Shown piece after piece: positions 26,344-35,996 of a stretch of 52,985 nucleotides of DNA. The DNA comes from an uncultured Fusobacteriaceae bacterium (GTDB lineage: Bacteria; Fusobacteriota; Fusobacteriia; Fusobacteriales; Fusobacteriaceae). The position numbers and the translations under genes were made by a program. Position 1 is the stretch's first letter, and the number at the start of each line of letters is the position of its first letter. The stretch spans positions 1 through 52,985 of the forward strand of contig CAMTIW010000003.1 of NCBI GenBank assembly GCA_947072665.1. The letters run 5' to 3'. The notes beneath the pieces are model-generated. The model saw nothing but the letters and a program-made list of their open reading frames with translations, did not search any database and was not told the origin of the DNA.

Positions 26344-27077
26344 GTGCAGGACCAGGAGATCCAGATTTAATAACAGTAAAAGGGAAAAAAATAGTAGAGA
26401 GAGCAGATATAATAATTTATGCTGGTTCTTTAGTTAATCCAGAGATAATAGCTTGTCATAAAGAGGGTGCAGAGATTTTCAACAGTGCTTCAATGACTCT
26501 TGAAGAGGTAGTAGAAACTATTAGAAGAGGAGTGAGAGAAGGGAAATTAGTAGCTAGAGTACATACAGGAGACCCATCTATATATGGAGCAATAAGAGAG
26601 CAGATGGATATGCTAGATGAAACTGAAATTGAATATGAAGTTATACCAGGTGTATCATCTTTTGTAGCTTCGGCAGCTGCTATAAAAAAGGAATTCACAC
26701 TACCAGGTGTATCTCAAACTGTTATATGTACTAGGTTGGAAGGGAGAACTCCTGTTCCAGAGGAAGAGTCTTTGGATAAATTAGCATCTCATAGAGCTTC
26801 CATGGCAATTTTTTTATCTGTTCACATGATAGGAGATGTAGTTGAAAAACTTACAAAACACTATCCTAGATCTACACCAGTTGCCATAGTAGAAAAAGCG
26901 ACTTGGGCAGACCAAAGTATTCTATATGCAACTTTAGATACTGTGGAAGAACTTGTTAAAAAAGCTGGAATTAAGAAAACAGCTCAAATTTTAGTAGGGG
27001 ATTTTATTGGTAATAAATATGAAAAATCTAAACTTTACGATAAGCATTTTACTCATGAGTATAGAAAAGGAATCTAA
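26322..27077 (+). CDS. cbiF: Cobalt-precorrin-4 C11-methyltransferase
   Basis: A 251-residue methylase with [20 protein letters not shown] at the start, [16 protein letters not shown] and [21 protein letters not shown], the strongly conserved CbiF/CobM pattern. A longer frame opens at 26244, but AGGGGG spaced eight bases from the GTG at 26322 and the family N-terminus set the start there. Next in the pathway after CbiH. Confidence 0.95.
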   Translation: MEKVFFIGAGPGDPDLITVKGKKIVERADIIIYAGSLVNPEIIACHKEGAEIFNSASMTLEEVVETIRRGVREGKLVARVHTGDPSIYGAIREQMDMLDETEIEYEVIPGVSSFVASAAAIKKEFTLPGVSQTVICTRLEGRTPVPEEESLDKLASHRASMAIFLSVHMIGDVVEKLTKHYPRSTPVAIVEKATWADQSILYATLDTVEELVKKAGIKKTAQILVGDFIGNKYEKSKLYDKHFTHEYRKGI

Positions 27078-27080
27078 AAT

Positions 27081-28061
27081 ATGAAAATAGCAGTTTGGAC
27101 AGTGACTAGAGGTGCTGGAGAAAATAGTAAAAAAATAAGTGACGTTATTCCAGTTGATATTTTTACATTGAAAAAATTTAATGTGGATAAAACTTTTAAA
27201 ATAGATGATTTTACCCAAGAGTTAGAAACTAAATTTAATGAATATGATGCTCATATTTTTGTTATGGCAACAGGGATAGTTGTTAGAAAGATAGCGCATA
27301 TGCTAAAAAATAAAGATATTGATCCTGGAGTAATAGTTATAGATGAAAATATAAATTTTGCTATTTCATTAGTATCTGGGCATTTAGGTGGTGCTAATGA
27401 GCTAACTAAAAAATTGAGTGAAAAATTAGGAATAACACCAATTATAACAACTTCAACAGATATAACAGGAAAAATTGCTGTGGATACCTTGGCACAAAAA
27501 CTAAACGGACAGCTGAAATCTTTAGAAACAGCAAAAGAAGTTACAAGTTATATAGTGGATGGGAAAAAAGTATCTATACTTCTCCCTAAAAATATTGTAA
27601 AAAGAGGCTCTGTTGATGGGGTGATATTAGTCTCTAACCGTGCTGAAATAAAAATAACACAAATTTATCCTAAGAATATAGTATTGGGAGTAGGGTGTAA
27701 AAGGGGAACAACTAAAGAAATTATACTGGGTAGTATCCATGAAATTCTAAAGATGAATAATATTTCAGTGAAAAGTTTAAAACATATTGCAACAGTAGAT
27801 GTAAAAAAAGATGAAATTGGTCTTTTAGAAGTTGCAAAAATTTTAAATTTGGAACTGATTATAGTGGATAGAGAGAAAATAAAAACTGTAGATTTTAAAT
27901 TTGTAGGGTCGGATTTTGTGAGAAAAACCATAGGAGTGGGAAGCGTATCAGAGCCTTGTGCACTTTTATCTTCAAATCAAGATGGGGAATTTATAGTTCA
28001 AAAATATATAAAAAATGGTGTTACAATTTCAATATATGAGGAGAAAATTAATGAGGAATGA
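27081..28061 (+). CDS. cbiG: Cobalt-precorrin-5A hydrolase
   Basis: Opens the delta-lactone of cobalt-precorrin-5A and releases acetaldehyde, a step found only in the anaerobic route; 326 residues. N-terminal domain: HIFVMATGIVVRKIAHMLKNK and SLVSGHLGGANELT. C-terminal domain: VLGVGCKRGTTKEII and VGSVSEPCAL. Both CbiG domains are complete. Its end overlaps cbiH by 11 bp. Confidence 0.95.
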   Translation: MKIAVWTVTRGAGENSKKISDVIPVDIFTLKKFNVDKTFKIDDFTQELETKFNEYDAHIFVMATGIVVRKIAHMLKNKDIDPGVIVIDENINFAISLVSGHLGGANELTKKLSEKLGITPIITTSTDITGKIAVDTLAQKLNGQLKSLETAKEVTSYIVDGKKVSILLPKNIVKRGSVDGVILVSNRAEIKITQIYPKNIVLGVGCKRGTTKEIILGSIHEILKMNNISVKSLKHIATVDVKKDEIGLLEVAKILNLELIIVDREKIKTVDFKFVGSDFVRKTIGVGSVSEPCALLSSNQDGEFIVQKYIKNGVTISIYEEKINEE

Positions 28062-28785
28062 AAAAAAGATATACGTAATAGGAATAGGACCAGGTAGTAT
28101 AGAAGATATGTCTAGAAGAGCATATAAAATTTTAGAAAATGTAGATGTAATTGCAGGGTATTCTACGTATATTGACTTGGTTAGAGATGAGTTTAAAGAG
28201 AAGGAGTTTTATTCTTCTGGAATGAAAAAAGAAATTGAAAGATGTGAGAAGGTTTTAGAGATAGCAAAAACAGGGAAAAGTATAGCTTTAATAAGTAGTG
28301 GAGATGCTGGTATTTATGGAATGGCAGGTATAATGTTAGAAGTGGCAAAAGAGAGTGGATTCCAAGTGGAAATCATACCTGGAATAACATCTTCAGTAGC
28401 AGGAGCAGCTTTGGTCGGAGCACCTCTTATGCATGATTCAGCAACTATAAGTTTAAGTGACCTTATGACTGATTGGGATGTAATTTTAAAAAGATTGGAT
28501 AGAGCTAGTGAAGCTGATTTTGTAATCTCTCTTTATAATCCTAAAAGTAGAGGAAGAGTAGAGCAAATAGTAGAGGCAAGAGATGTTATGTTAAGACATA
28601 AATCACCCAAAACTCCAGTGGCACTTTTGAGACATGTAGGAAGAAAAGAAGAAAATTATACACTAACAAATCTAGATGAGTTCTTAACTCATGAAATAGA
28701 TATGTTTACTGTTATTATTATAGGAAATTCAAAAACATATATATATGAAAATAAAATGATAACACCTAGGGGCTATAAAATATGA
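28051..28785 (+). CDS. cbiH: Cobalt-factor III C17-methyltransferase
   Basis: Ring-contracting methylase of 244 residues: YVIGIGPGSIEDMSRRAYKI, ISSGDAGIYGMAGIMLE, and IPGITSSVAGAALVGAPLMHD followed by SLSDLMTDWDVI, the CbiH/CobJ signature. The chosen ATG follows GAGGAG with eight-base spacing; an earlier in-frame ATG (28015) lies inside cbiG without a ribosome binding site. Overlaps cbiJ by the ATGA motif. Confidence 0.95.
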   Translation: MRNEKKIYVIGIGPGSIEDMSRRAYKILENVDVIAGYSTYIDLVRDEFKEKEFYSSGMKKEIERCEKVLEIAKTGKSIALISSGDAGIYGMAGIMLEVAKESGFQVEIIPGITSSVAGAALVGAPLMHDSATISLSDLMTDWDVILKRLDRASEADFVISLYNPKSRGRVEQIVEARDVMLRHKSPKTPVALLRHVGRKEENYTLTNLDEFLTHEIDMFTVIIIGNSKTYIYENKMITPRGYKI

Positions 28786-29534
28786 TTTGGATTATAGGTG
28801 GTACCAAAGATTCTAGAGATTTTATAGAGCTTTTGGAAAGAGAGTTATTAGATAAAATTATAGTAACTGTTGCTACTGAATATGGTGGAAAACTTTTGGA
28901 AGAATATGGTGTTAATATTCTAGTTGGAAAAATGACCTTGGAAGAGATGAAATTATTTGTTAATGATAATGGAATAAAAAAAATACTAGATTTCAGTCAT
29001 CCATATGCTATTGAAGTGACAAAAAATGCAGTGGATATAGCAAAAGAAAAAAATATACCTTATATGAGATACGAAAGAAAAAATATATATGAAAATGATG
29101 AAAATCATATTAATTTTACAGATATAGAGTCACTTATAGAATTTTTAGGAACACTAGAGGAGAAAATATTAGTTACATTGGGTGGGAACTCTGTAGATAA
29201 GTTTAAAAATCTAAAAAATCTAAAAAATATCTATTTTAGAATACTTCCAGACGTAGAGGTATTGAAAAAATGTAAGGAATCTAATATTTTAGCTAAAAAT
29301 ATTTTAGCTATTCAAGGACCATTTTCAAAAAAAATGAATATGACAATAATAGAAGAATACAATATAAAATATTTTGTGACCAAACATTCAGGGGCAACAG
29401 GTGGAGAGAAAGAAAAAATAGATGCTTGTAATGAAGCTGGGAGTAAAATGGTTTTTTTAGATAGACCTAATGGAAATAATTATGGTTATACTTTTGATTC
29501 TGTGATAGAATTATACGAGAAAATAAAAAATTAG
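28782..29534 (+). CDS. cbiJ: Cobalt-precorrin-6A reductase
   Basis: NAD(P)H-dependent reductase of the corrin ring, 250 residues. Start IWIIGGTKDSRDFIELLE, then DFSHPYAIEVTKNAVDIAKE, MRYERK, and LVTLGGNSVDKF, IQGPFSKKMN and TKHSGATGGEKEKIDAC, all typical of CbiJ/CobK. 4-bp overlap with cbiH. With it the route from precorrin-2 to cobyrinate is complete except for cobalt insertion. Confidence 0.94.
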   Translation: MIWIIGGTKDSRDFIELLERELLDKIIVTVATEYGGKLLEEYGVNILVGKMTLEEMKLFVNDNGIKKILDFSHPYAIEVTKNAVDIAKEKNIPYMRYERKNIYENDENHINFTDIESLIEFLGTLEEKILVTLGGNSVDKFKNLKNLKNIYFRILPDVEVLKKCKESNILAKNILAIQGPFSKKMNMTIIEEYNIKYFVTKHSGATGGEKEKIDACNEAGSKMVFLDRPNGNNYGYTFDSVIELYEKIKN

Positions 29535-29580
29535 TTTAGGAATAATGGTAGAGATAGTAAAGAATAAGAGAGGTATAAAA

Positions 29581-30573
29581 GTGCAATTAAATAGATTTAT
29601 TGTTTTAGGAGTAACTCATAAAGAATTGAACATAGAAGAAAGAGAGAGTTTTATAAAAGAAAATCCAGAAAAAATTATTCAAGATTTATATGATAGAAAA
29701 AAAATAAAAGGTTATATAAATCTTTCAACATGCTTAAGAATAGAGTTTTATATTGAATTACAAGATAAAAATGATTTGTCAGCTCTTGTTGAATATTTTT
29801 CAGGGACAGAAAATATTTTTTATAAAAAAGGTAGTGAAGCAGTTTATTATTTATTTAAAGTTGTCTGTGGATTTCATTCTGTAATAAAAGGTGAGGACCA
29901 AATTTTAGCTCAAACTAAAAAGGCACTTTTTAATTCTCAGGAAAAAAAATGTAGTTCAAAAATACTTAATATAGTTTTTAATAAATCTATCGCTCTTGGA
30001 AAAATGTTTAGAACAGAGAGTAATATTTGTAGTAATGCTCTCTCTTTAGAGGCTATTTCAGTAAATTTTTTAAAATATTTAGTTGGAGATATAAAAGAAA
30101 AAAAAATTCTTATATTAGGTGTTGGGGATTTAGCACAAGGTATTTTAAAAATACTTACTAAAATGGGTCATGAACACTTATCTATAACAAACAGAACAAC
30201 TCATAAAACCATGGAAATAACTGAAAAATATAATAGTAAGTTCATAGATTTTGCAGATAAAGAAAAAGAAATAGTTGAAAATGATATAGTGATAAGCATA
30301 ACATCTGCTCCACACTATGTAATAAAAAATAAAGAAATGGAAATTCTGGAAAAAGATAAAAAATATTTATTTTTAGATTTAGCAGTACCTAGAGATATTG
30401 AATCTGAAATTGGAAAAAGAGAAAATGTAACTCTTTATAATTTAAACGATATTTGGAATATATATAATGAGAATATAGAAAATAGAGAGTGTTTATTAGA
30501 AGAGTATTCATATTTATTAGATGCTCAAATGGAAAATGTAAATAAGTCATTAAATTATATAGAGGGTAAATAA
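29581..30573 (+). CDS. hemA: Glutamyl-tRNA reductase
   Basis: First committed enzyme of C5-route tetrapyrrole synthesis, about 330 residues: glutamyl-tRNA to glutamate-1-semialdehyde. NLSTCLRIEFYIE carries the catalytic cysteine (the usual 'STCNR' reads STCLR), GFHSVIKGEDQILAQTKKA, and an NADPH domain starting LILGVGDLAQGI. The ATG at 29545 would add 12 residues; the GTG at 29581 has GAGAGG with good spacing and the family-like N-terminus QLNRFIVLGVTHKELN. Shorter than the roughly 420 residues common elsewhere, owing to a reduced C-terminal dimerisation domain, as in other Clostridia and Fusobacteria. Confidence 0.92.
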   Translation: MQLNRFIVLGVTHKELNIEERESFIKENPEKIIQDLYDRKKIKGYINLSTCLRIEFYIELQDKNDLSALVEYFSGTENIFYKKGSEAVYYLFKVVCGFHSVIKGEDQILAQTKKALFNSQEKKCSSKILNIVFNKSIALGKMFRTESNICSNALSLEAISVNFLKYLVGDIKEKKILILGVGDLAQGILKILTKMGHEHLSITNRTTHKTMEITEKYNSKFIDFADKEKEIVENDIVISITSAPHYVIKNKEMEILEKDKKYLFLDLAVPRDIESEIGKRENVTLYNLNDIWNIYNENIENRECLLEEYSYLLDAQMENVNKSLNYIEGK

Positions 30574-31469
30574 TGAGAAAATTAATAATAGGAACAAGGG
30601 GAAGTTTATTAGCAGTAGCGCAAAGCGAATATATAAAAAGAGAACTAGAGGAAAAAAATGAAAATTTATATTGTGAAATAAAAATTATTGTTACAAGTGG
30701 AGATAAGGATTTGGTATCTAATTGGAATAATAGTGATAAATCTCTTAAAAGTTTTTTTACTAAAGAAATAGAACAGGAGTTATTGGACGGAACAATTGAT
30801 ATAGCAGTTCATTCCATGAAGGATATGCCAAGCATTTCTCCAAAAGGTCTTGTCTGTGGAGCAATTCCAGTAAGAGAAGATAACAGAGATGTATTGGTTA
30901 CTAGAAAAAATATAAAATTTAATGAACTTCCAGCTGGTTCTATAATTGGAACAAGTTCATTGAGAAGAACTATGGGGATAAAAAATTTAAGAATGGATTT
31001 GGAAATAAAACAAATACGTGGAAATATCCATACAAGAATTAAAAAACTTGAAAATGGAGAATATGATGCCATAGTATTAGCAGCAGCAGGACTTAAAAGA
31101 GTAGGACTTGAAAGTTATATAACTGAATATTTTCAACCAGATATTTTTATACCAGCACCAGCACAAGGAGCACTATATATTCAATGCAGAGAAAATGATG
31201 AAGAGATTATGAATATTTTAGGAACTATCCATGATGAAAAAATTGCGAATCTTGTTTCTGTAGAGAGAGAGTTTTCAAGAATATTTGATGGTGGCTGTCA
31301 TACACCTATGGGCTGTAGTGCAAAGGAAAAAAATGGTGAGATTATCCTAATAGGAAATTATTTTCATGAAAATAAAGAATATAAAGATTGTCTAGTGGGA
31401 AAAATAAATGAAGGAATGAAAATAGCTAGTGAATTAGCTCAGAAAATAAGGGAGAAAATAAATGCATAA
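30573..31469 (+). CDS. hemC: Hydroxymethylbilane synthase
   Basis: Joins four porphobilinogens, 298 residues. Motifs: IGTRGSLLAVAQSEYIK, AVHSMKDMPS, GTSSLRR, QIRGNIHTRI, and the dipyrromethane-attaching cysteine in GGCHTPMGCSA. Overlaps the hemA stop by one base and cobA by 8 bp. Its product needs uroporphyrinogen III synthase (HemD), which is not encoded here. Confidence 0.97.
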   Translation: MRKLIIGTRGSLLAVAQSEYIKRELEEKNENLYCEIKIIVTSGDKDLVSNWNNSDKSLKSFFTKEIEQELLDGTIDIAVHSMKDMPSISPKGLVCGAIPVREDNRDVLVTRKNIKFNELPAGSIIGTSSLRRTMGIKNLRMDLEIKQIRGNIHTRIKKLENGEYDAIVLAAAGLKRVGLESYITEYFQPDIFIPAPAQGALYIQCRENDEEIMNILGTIHDEKIANLVSVEREFSRIFDGGCHTPMGCSAKEKNGEIILIGNYFHENKEYKDCLVGKINEGMKIASELAQKIREKINA

Positions 31470-32208
31470 AGGGAAGGTATATTTTATTGGAGCTGGTCCT
31501 AGTAATATTGGACTTTTAACGCTTAGGGGGAAAGAATTAATAGAAGAAGCAGATTGTATTGTTTATGATAGATTAATAGATAATAGAATACTTGATTTTG
31601 CCAAATCAACAGCTGAACTAGTATATCTAGGGAAAGAGAATATTGGTGGTGGACTTCTTCAAAAAGAAATAAACGAAACAATAGTGAAAAAAGCTTTGGA
31701 AGGGAAAAATGTAGCTAGAGTGAAAGGTGGAGATTCATTTGTTTTTGGCCGTGGTGGAGAAGAAATTCAAGCACTAAACGAGCATGGGATTCTTTTTGAA
31801 ATGGTACCAGGGGTTAGTTCATGTATTGCTGTTCCACAATATGCTGGAATTCCAGTTACTCACAGAGGAGTATCAAATTCATTTCATGTTTTTACAGGGC
31901 ATTTAGCAGACGATAGAAAAGAGCTAGATTTTGAAGTTATTGCTAAATTAGATGGAACAATAATATTTTTAATGGGAATAAAAAATGTGAAAAGTATTAT
32001 GGCTAATCTGATTAAATTTGGGAAAAGTGAAGATACGCCAGTTGCAATAATTGAAAAAGGTGCTACTGAAAATCAAAGAGTAAGTGTAGGGACAGTAGCA
32101 ACTATTGCTGAGATAGCCAAGAAAGAAAAAATAGTTCCTCCTGCAATAATAATCATAGGTGATGTTGTAAATTTAAGAGAAGAGTTCAAGTTTTTAGGGA
32201 TGATTTAA
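31462..32208 (+). CDS. cobA: Uroporphyrinogen-III C-methyltransferase (SUMT)
   Basis: Methylates C2 and C7 of uroporphyrinogen III to precorrin-2, 248 residues. Motifs: FIGAGPSNIGLLTLRGKELI, DCIVYDRLI, VARVKGGDSFVFGRGGEE, VPGVSSCIAVPQYAGIPVTHRG. The HemD domain often fused to this protein in Firmicutes is absent. Last gene of the operon; its stop lies in the 5' arm of the terminator. Confidence 0.96.
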   Translation: MHKGKVYFIGAGPSNIGLLTLRGKELIEEADCIVYDRLIDNRILDFAKSTAELVYLGKENIGGGLLQKEINETIVKKALEGKNVARVKGGDSFVFGRGGEEIQALNEHGILFEMVPGVSSCIAVPQYAGIPVTHRGVSNSFHVFTGHLADDRKELDFEVIAKLDGTIIFLMGIKNVKSIMANLIKFGKSEDTPVAIIEKGATENQRVSVGTVATIAEIAKKEKIVPPAIIIIGDVVNLREEFKFLGMI

Positions 32209-32251
32209 AATATAAAAAATGAAAGGCATATGTCTTTCATTTTTTATATTT
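32208..32251 (+). terminator. Terminator of the cobalamin operon
   Basis: AAATATAAAAAATGAAAG pairs with CTTTCATTTTTTATATTT around the short loop GCATATGT. It closes a transcript of roughly 17 kb. The palindrome could also act on minus-strand transcripts. Confidence 0.85.
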
Positions 32252-32362
32252 AATGATAAATAAAATATATAGAACAACAACTTTTATTATATAGTATGAC
32301 TTGAATTTAACCGTTTTCAATTAAAATCAAAACAATTCATATTGAAAAAGGTTAAAACTGGT

Positions 32363-32391
32363 TGACTTTTTAAATTACATATGGTTAAATA
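32363..32391 (+). promoter_or_regulatory. Possible promoter of the acyl-CoA block
   Basis: TTGACT near 32363 followed by a 17-nt spacer and TTAAAT. Nearby TTTAACC (about 32307) and GGTTAAA (about 32350) are inverse copies that could be an operator. Weak evidence, from sequence only. Confidence 0.35.
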
Positions 32392-32449
32392 AAAGTGTAC
32401 AAGATATAAATTAATTTATTTTATTATATATATAATGAGGAGGAAAATT

Positions 32450-32857
32450 ATGAAATTTTTAGATTTAAAAATAGGTATGAGTGATTCTATAACGAAAACT
32501 ATTACAGCTAGAGATGTTGATTTATTTGCTGAAATCAGTATGGACAGAAATCCTGTTCATATAGATGAAGAGTATGCCTCAAAAACAATGTTTAAAAAAA
32601 GAATAGCTCATGGAATATTGGTGACAGGATTAATATCTGCTGTTTTAGGAACTAAGATTCCAGGAGAGGGAGCAATATATATGGCTCAAGAATTAAAATT
32701 TATGGCTCCTGTATTTTTAGATGATACCATTACAGCTAAAGTTGAAGTAATCGAATTAATTCCAGAAAAAAATAGAGTTATTGTTAGTACAATTTGTACA
32801 AATCAAGATGGGAAAATTGTGATTTCAGGAAAAGCTACACTTTTACAAAAAAATTAA
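32450..32857 (+). CDS. MaoC-type (R)-specific enoyl-CoA hydratase
   Basis: A 135-residue hotdog-fold hydratase. The MaoC/PhaJ catalytic motif is clear: DLFAEISMDRNPVHIDEEYA, with Asp and His, then FKKRIAHGILVTGLISAVLG. It interconverts 3-hydroxyacyl-CoA and enoyl-CoA with (R) stereochemistry in characterised relatives. It precedes acyl-CoA dehydrogenase, so crotonyl-CoA is the likely compound. AGGAGG precedes the ATG at 32450; a frame beginning at 32435 starts upstream of that site. Crotonase (Crt) and Hbd, the usual clostridial partners, are not in this cluster. Confidence 0.88.
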   Translation: MKFLDLKIGMSDSITKTITARDVDLFAEISMDRNPVHIDEEYASKTMFKKRIAHGILVTGLISAVLGTKIPGEGAIYMAQELKFMAPVFLDDTITAKVEVIELIPEKNRVIVSTICTNQDGKIVISGKATLLQKN

Positions 32858-32912
32858 AATAAATAATGGTTCCAGGAAAAGAATTTAGAAATTAAATATT
32901 TAGGAGGAAAAA

Positions 32913-34058
32913 ATGGATTTTACATTAACAAAATCTCAAGAGTTATTCAAACAGATGATAACTACATTTGCTGAAAAGGAAGTAAAACCTCTTGCTGCAG
33001 AGATTGATGAAGAAGAAAGATTTCCAACAGAAACTGTTGAAAAAATGGCAAGAACAGGATTGTTTGGAATAAATATTCCAACTCAGTATGGTGGTTCAGG
33101 TGGGGACCAAATAATGTATACAATGGCTGTGGAAGAATTATCAAAAGTGTGTGGAACAACAGGTGTTATTTTATCAGCTCATGCTTCACTGGGTGTTTCT
33201 CCAATTTTAGAATTTGGAACTGAAGAGCAAAAGCAAAAATATCTTCCTAAAATGGCTAGTGGGGAGTGGTTAGGAGCTTTTGGTTTAACAGAAGCAGGAG
33301 CAGGAACAGATGCTGCAGGGCAACAAACCTTTGCAACATTTGATGAAAAAACTAATGAATGGGTATTAAATGGTGCTAAAATATTTATAACAAACGCAGG
33401 CTATGCTCATGTTTATATTATATTTGCTATGACAGATAAATCACAGGGGTTAAAAGGTATATCTGCTTTTATAGTAGAAGATGGAACTAAAGGATTCTCA
33501 ATTGGGAAAAAAGAAAAAAAATTAGGAATAAGAGGATCATCAACATGTGAGTTAATTTTTGAAGATTGTAGAATTCCAAAAGAAAATCTTTTAGGGGCAA
33601 TAGGAAGAGGATTTAAAATTGCAATGATGACTCTTGATGGTGGAAGAATAGGAATAGCAGCTCAAGCCTTGGGAATAGCAGGTGGAGCATTAGATGAAAC
33701 AATAAAATATGTAGGAGAAAGAAAGCAATTTGGAAAACCTATTGGAAAATTCCAAAATACTCAATTCCAAATAGCAGATATGTTTGCTAAAGTAGACGCT
33801 TCAAAATTATTAGTATATAGAGCAGCATGGAAAAAAATGACAAAGCAACCTTATTCTCTAGAAGCAGCTACAGCTAAACTTTTTGCAGCAGAAGCTGCTA
33901 TGGATGTAACTGTAAAAGCAGTTCAACTGCATGGTGGATATGGATACACAAGAGAATATCCAGTGGAAAGAATGATGAGAGATGCTAAAATAACTGAAAT
34001 TTACGAAGGAACTTCTGAAGTTCAAAGAATGGTAATTTCAGCAAATATAATGAAATAA
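32913..34058 (+). CDS. bcd: Acyl-CoA (butyryl-CoA) dehydrogenase
   Basis: FAD enzyme reducing crotonyl-CoA to butyryl-CoA, 381 residues. FGLTEAGAGTDAAGQQT and GAKIFITNAGYA form the flavin/substrate region, QLHGGYGYTREYPVERMMRDAK leads to the active-site glutamate in EIYEGTSEVQR. Immediately followed by etfB and etfA, the arrangement of the clostridial Bcd-EtfAB complex that couples crotonyl-CoA reduction to ferredoxin reduction. Short-chain specificity is inferred from this setting. AGGAGG precedes the ATG. Confidence 0.94.
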   Translation: MDFTLTKSQELFKQMITTFAEKEVKPLAAEIDEEERFPTETVEKMARTGLFGINIPTQYGGSGGDQIMYTMAVEELSKVCGTTGVILSAHASLGVSPILEFGTEEQKQKYLPKMASGEWLGAFGLTEAGAGTDAAGQQTFATFDEKTNEWVLNGAKIFITNAGYAHVYIIFAMTDKSQGLKGISAFIVEDGTKGFSIGKKEKKLGIRGSSTCELIFEDCRIPKENLLGAIGRGFKIAMMTLDGGRIGIAAQALGIAGGALDETIKYVGERKQFGKPIGKFQNTQFQIADMFAKVDASKLLVYRAAWKKMTKQPYSLEAATAKLFAAEAAMDVTVKAVQLHGGYGYTREYPVERMMRDAKITEIYEGTSEVQRMVISANIMK

Positions 34059-34087
34059 AAACTGGAATCTATTAGGAGGAGTATAAT

Positions 34088-34870
34088 ATGAACATAGTAG
34101 TGTGTATGAAACAAGTTCCAGATACAACGGAAATAAGATTAGACCCAAAAACAGGAACTTTAATTAGAGAAGGTGTACCAAGTATAATTAATCCAGATGA
34201 TAAAGGTGGATTAGAAGAAGCATTAAAGTTAAAAGAACAATATGGAGCACATGTTACAGTTATTACAATGGGTCCACCACAAGCTGATATAGCACTTAGA
34301 GAAGCTATAGCCATGGGAGCAGATAGAGCAATACTACTTACTGATAGAAAATTTGCAGGGGCAGATACATTAGCTACATCTCATGCATTATCAGCAGCAA
34401 TTGCTGAATTAGATTTTGATTTAGTTATTGCTGGAAGACAAGCTATTGACGGTGACACAGCACAAGTAGGACCTCAAATTGCAGAATTTTTAGATATACC
34501 TCAAGTTTCTTATGCAAAAGAAATAGTTTATAACGGGAAGGATGCTTTTACAGTAAAAAGAGCAGTTGAGGATGGATATTATTTATTAGAAATGCCAATA
34601 CCTGGATTAATAACAGTCTTAGCAGAAGCTAATAAACCAAGATATATGCATGTTTCTGGAATTGTCAGTGCTTTTTCAAGAGAAGTTGAAATTTGGGATA
34701 CAACAAAAATAAAAGTAGATGAGACGAAGTTAGGATTAAAAGGATCTCCAACAAAAGTAAGAAAATCTTTCACCAAGGGTGCTAAACAAGCAGGAAAAAT
34801 TCATGAAGCAGATCCAAAAGAAGCAGCAAGATTAATAGTGGATAAACTTAAAGAAAAATTTATTATTTAA
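34088..34870 (+). CDS. etfB: Electron transfer flavoprotein beta subunit
   Basis: A 260-residue EtfB: IVVCMKQVPDTTEIRLDPKTG at the start, then DLVIAGRQAIDGDTAQVGPQ and the family region VKRAVEDGYYLLEMPIPGLIT. Forms a heterodimer with EtfA and, in bifurcating complexes, binds the FAD that splits electrons from NADH. 29 bp after bcd with AGGAGG before the ATG. Confidence 0.95.
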   Translation: MNIVVCMKQVPDTTEIRLDPKTGTLIREGVPSIINPDDKGGLEEALKLKEQYGAHVTVITMGPPQADIALREAIAMGADRAILLTDRKFAGADTLATSHALSAAIAELDFDLVIAGRQAIDGDTAQVGPQIAEFLDIPQVSYAKEIVYNGKDAFTVKRAVEDGYYLLEMPIPGLITVLAEANKPRYMHVSGIVSAFSREVEIWDTTKIKVDETKLGLKGSPTKVRKSFTKGAKQAGKIHEADPKEAARLIVDKLKEKFII

Positions 34871-34897
34871 AAATCTTAAAACAGGGAGATAGATACC

Positions 34898-35905
34898 ATG
34901 AACTTAAATGATTATAAAGGAGTATTGGTTTTTGCTGAACAAAGAGAGCGAAAAATAGAAAATGTAGCTTTTGAATTAATTGGAAAAGCTTCAGAATTAG
35001 CAAAATCATTAAATGAAAAAGTTACAGCTGTACTTTTAGGTCATAATATAAAAGAGTTAGCAAAAGAATTAATAGAAAATGGTGCAGATAAAGTTATTAT
35101 GATAGATGCACCAGAACTTGAGAACTATGATACAGAGGCTTATACTCAAGCTTTTTCAGCTATAATAAAATCAAATAAGCCAGAAATAGTTTTAATAGGA
35201 GCTACTACTTTAGGAAGAGACTTAGGACCAAGAATTTCATCTAGAATAGAAACAGGATTGACAGCTGACTGTACTTCTCTTGAAATAGGCGAAGAAAAAG
35301 AACTTTTAATGACAAGACCAGCTTTTGGTGGAAACTTAATGGCTACAATAATTTGTCCAGATCATAGACCACAGATGTCAACGGTAAGACCTGGAGTTAT
35401 GAAAAGATTAGAAAAAGAAGAAGGTAGAATAGGGGAAATAGAGAATTTTGATTTGATTTTTGATAAATCAAAGTTTAAAGTTAAACTTTTGAAAATAGTA
35501 AAAGAAGAGAAAAAGAAAGTTGATATAACTGAGTCTAGTATTTTAGTTTCTGGAGGAAGAGGTTTAGGAACTGAAGAACATTTCATGAAGTTAGAAGAGT
35601 TAGCATCAGAAATAAAAGCAATCGTTTCTGCATCCAGAGCTGTTGTTGATGCTGGTTGGATTACACATGATAGACAAGTTGGACAGACTGGAAAAACAGT
35701 AAGACCAGAAGTTTATTTTGCATTTGGAATTTCAGGAGCTATTCAACATTTGGCTGGAATGGAGGAATCTGATTTTATAATAGCTGTTAATAAAGATAAA
35801 TTTGCTCCAATATTCTCAACTGCAGATTTAGGGATTGTAGCTGATGCCAATAAAGTTATTCCTGAAATTATTCAAGAATTAAGAAGAGTAAGATTGGAAA
35901 AATAA
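34898..35905 (+). CDS. etfA: Electron transfer flavoprotein alpha subunit
   Basis: A 335-residue EtfA. The C-terminal FAD domain shows SGGRGLGTEEHF, VDAGWITHDRQVGQTGKTVRPEVYFAFGIS (in two steps) and GISGAIQHLAGM, then AVNKDKFAPIF and ADLGIVADA. N-terminal half: TLGRDLGPRISSRIETGLTADC. No ferredoxin-like N-terminal extension. Last gene before the hairpin at 35912-35970. Confidence 0.95.
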   Translation: MNLNDYKGVLVFAEQRERKIENVAFELIGKASELAKSLNEKVTAVLLGHNIKELAKELIENGADKVIMIDAPELENYDTEAYTQAFSAIIKSNKPEIVLIGATTLGRDLGPRISSRIETGLTADCTSLEIGEEKELLMTRPAFGGNLMATIICPDHRPQMSTVRPGVMKRLEKEEGRIGEIENFDLIFDKSKFKVKLLKIVKEEKKKVDITESSILVSGGRGLGTEEHFMKLEELASEIKAIVSASRAVVDAGWITHDRQVGQTGKTVRPEVYFAFGISGAIQHLAGMEESDFIIAVNKDKFAPIFSTADLGIVADANKVIPEIIQELRRVRLEK

Positions 35906-35911
35906 GAGTAT

Positions 35912-35970
35912 AACCTCGTGAGAAAAACTTACTCATTTATATGACTAAGATTATAATCATGAGGTTTTTT
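35912..35970 (+). terminator. Terminator/attenuator between etfA and ctfA
   Basis: AACCTCGTGA (35912-35921) pairs with TCATGAGGTT (35957-35966) including one G-U pair, followed by a short T-run. The loop contains a second hairpin (TTACTCAT with ATGACTAA). It separates the dehydrogenase genes from the CoA transferase genes and may only reduce readthrough. Confidence 0.6.
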
Positions 35971-35996
35971 GATAAATATTTGTAGGAGGGGAATAA

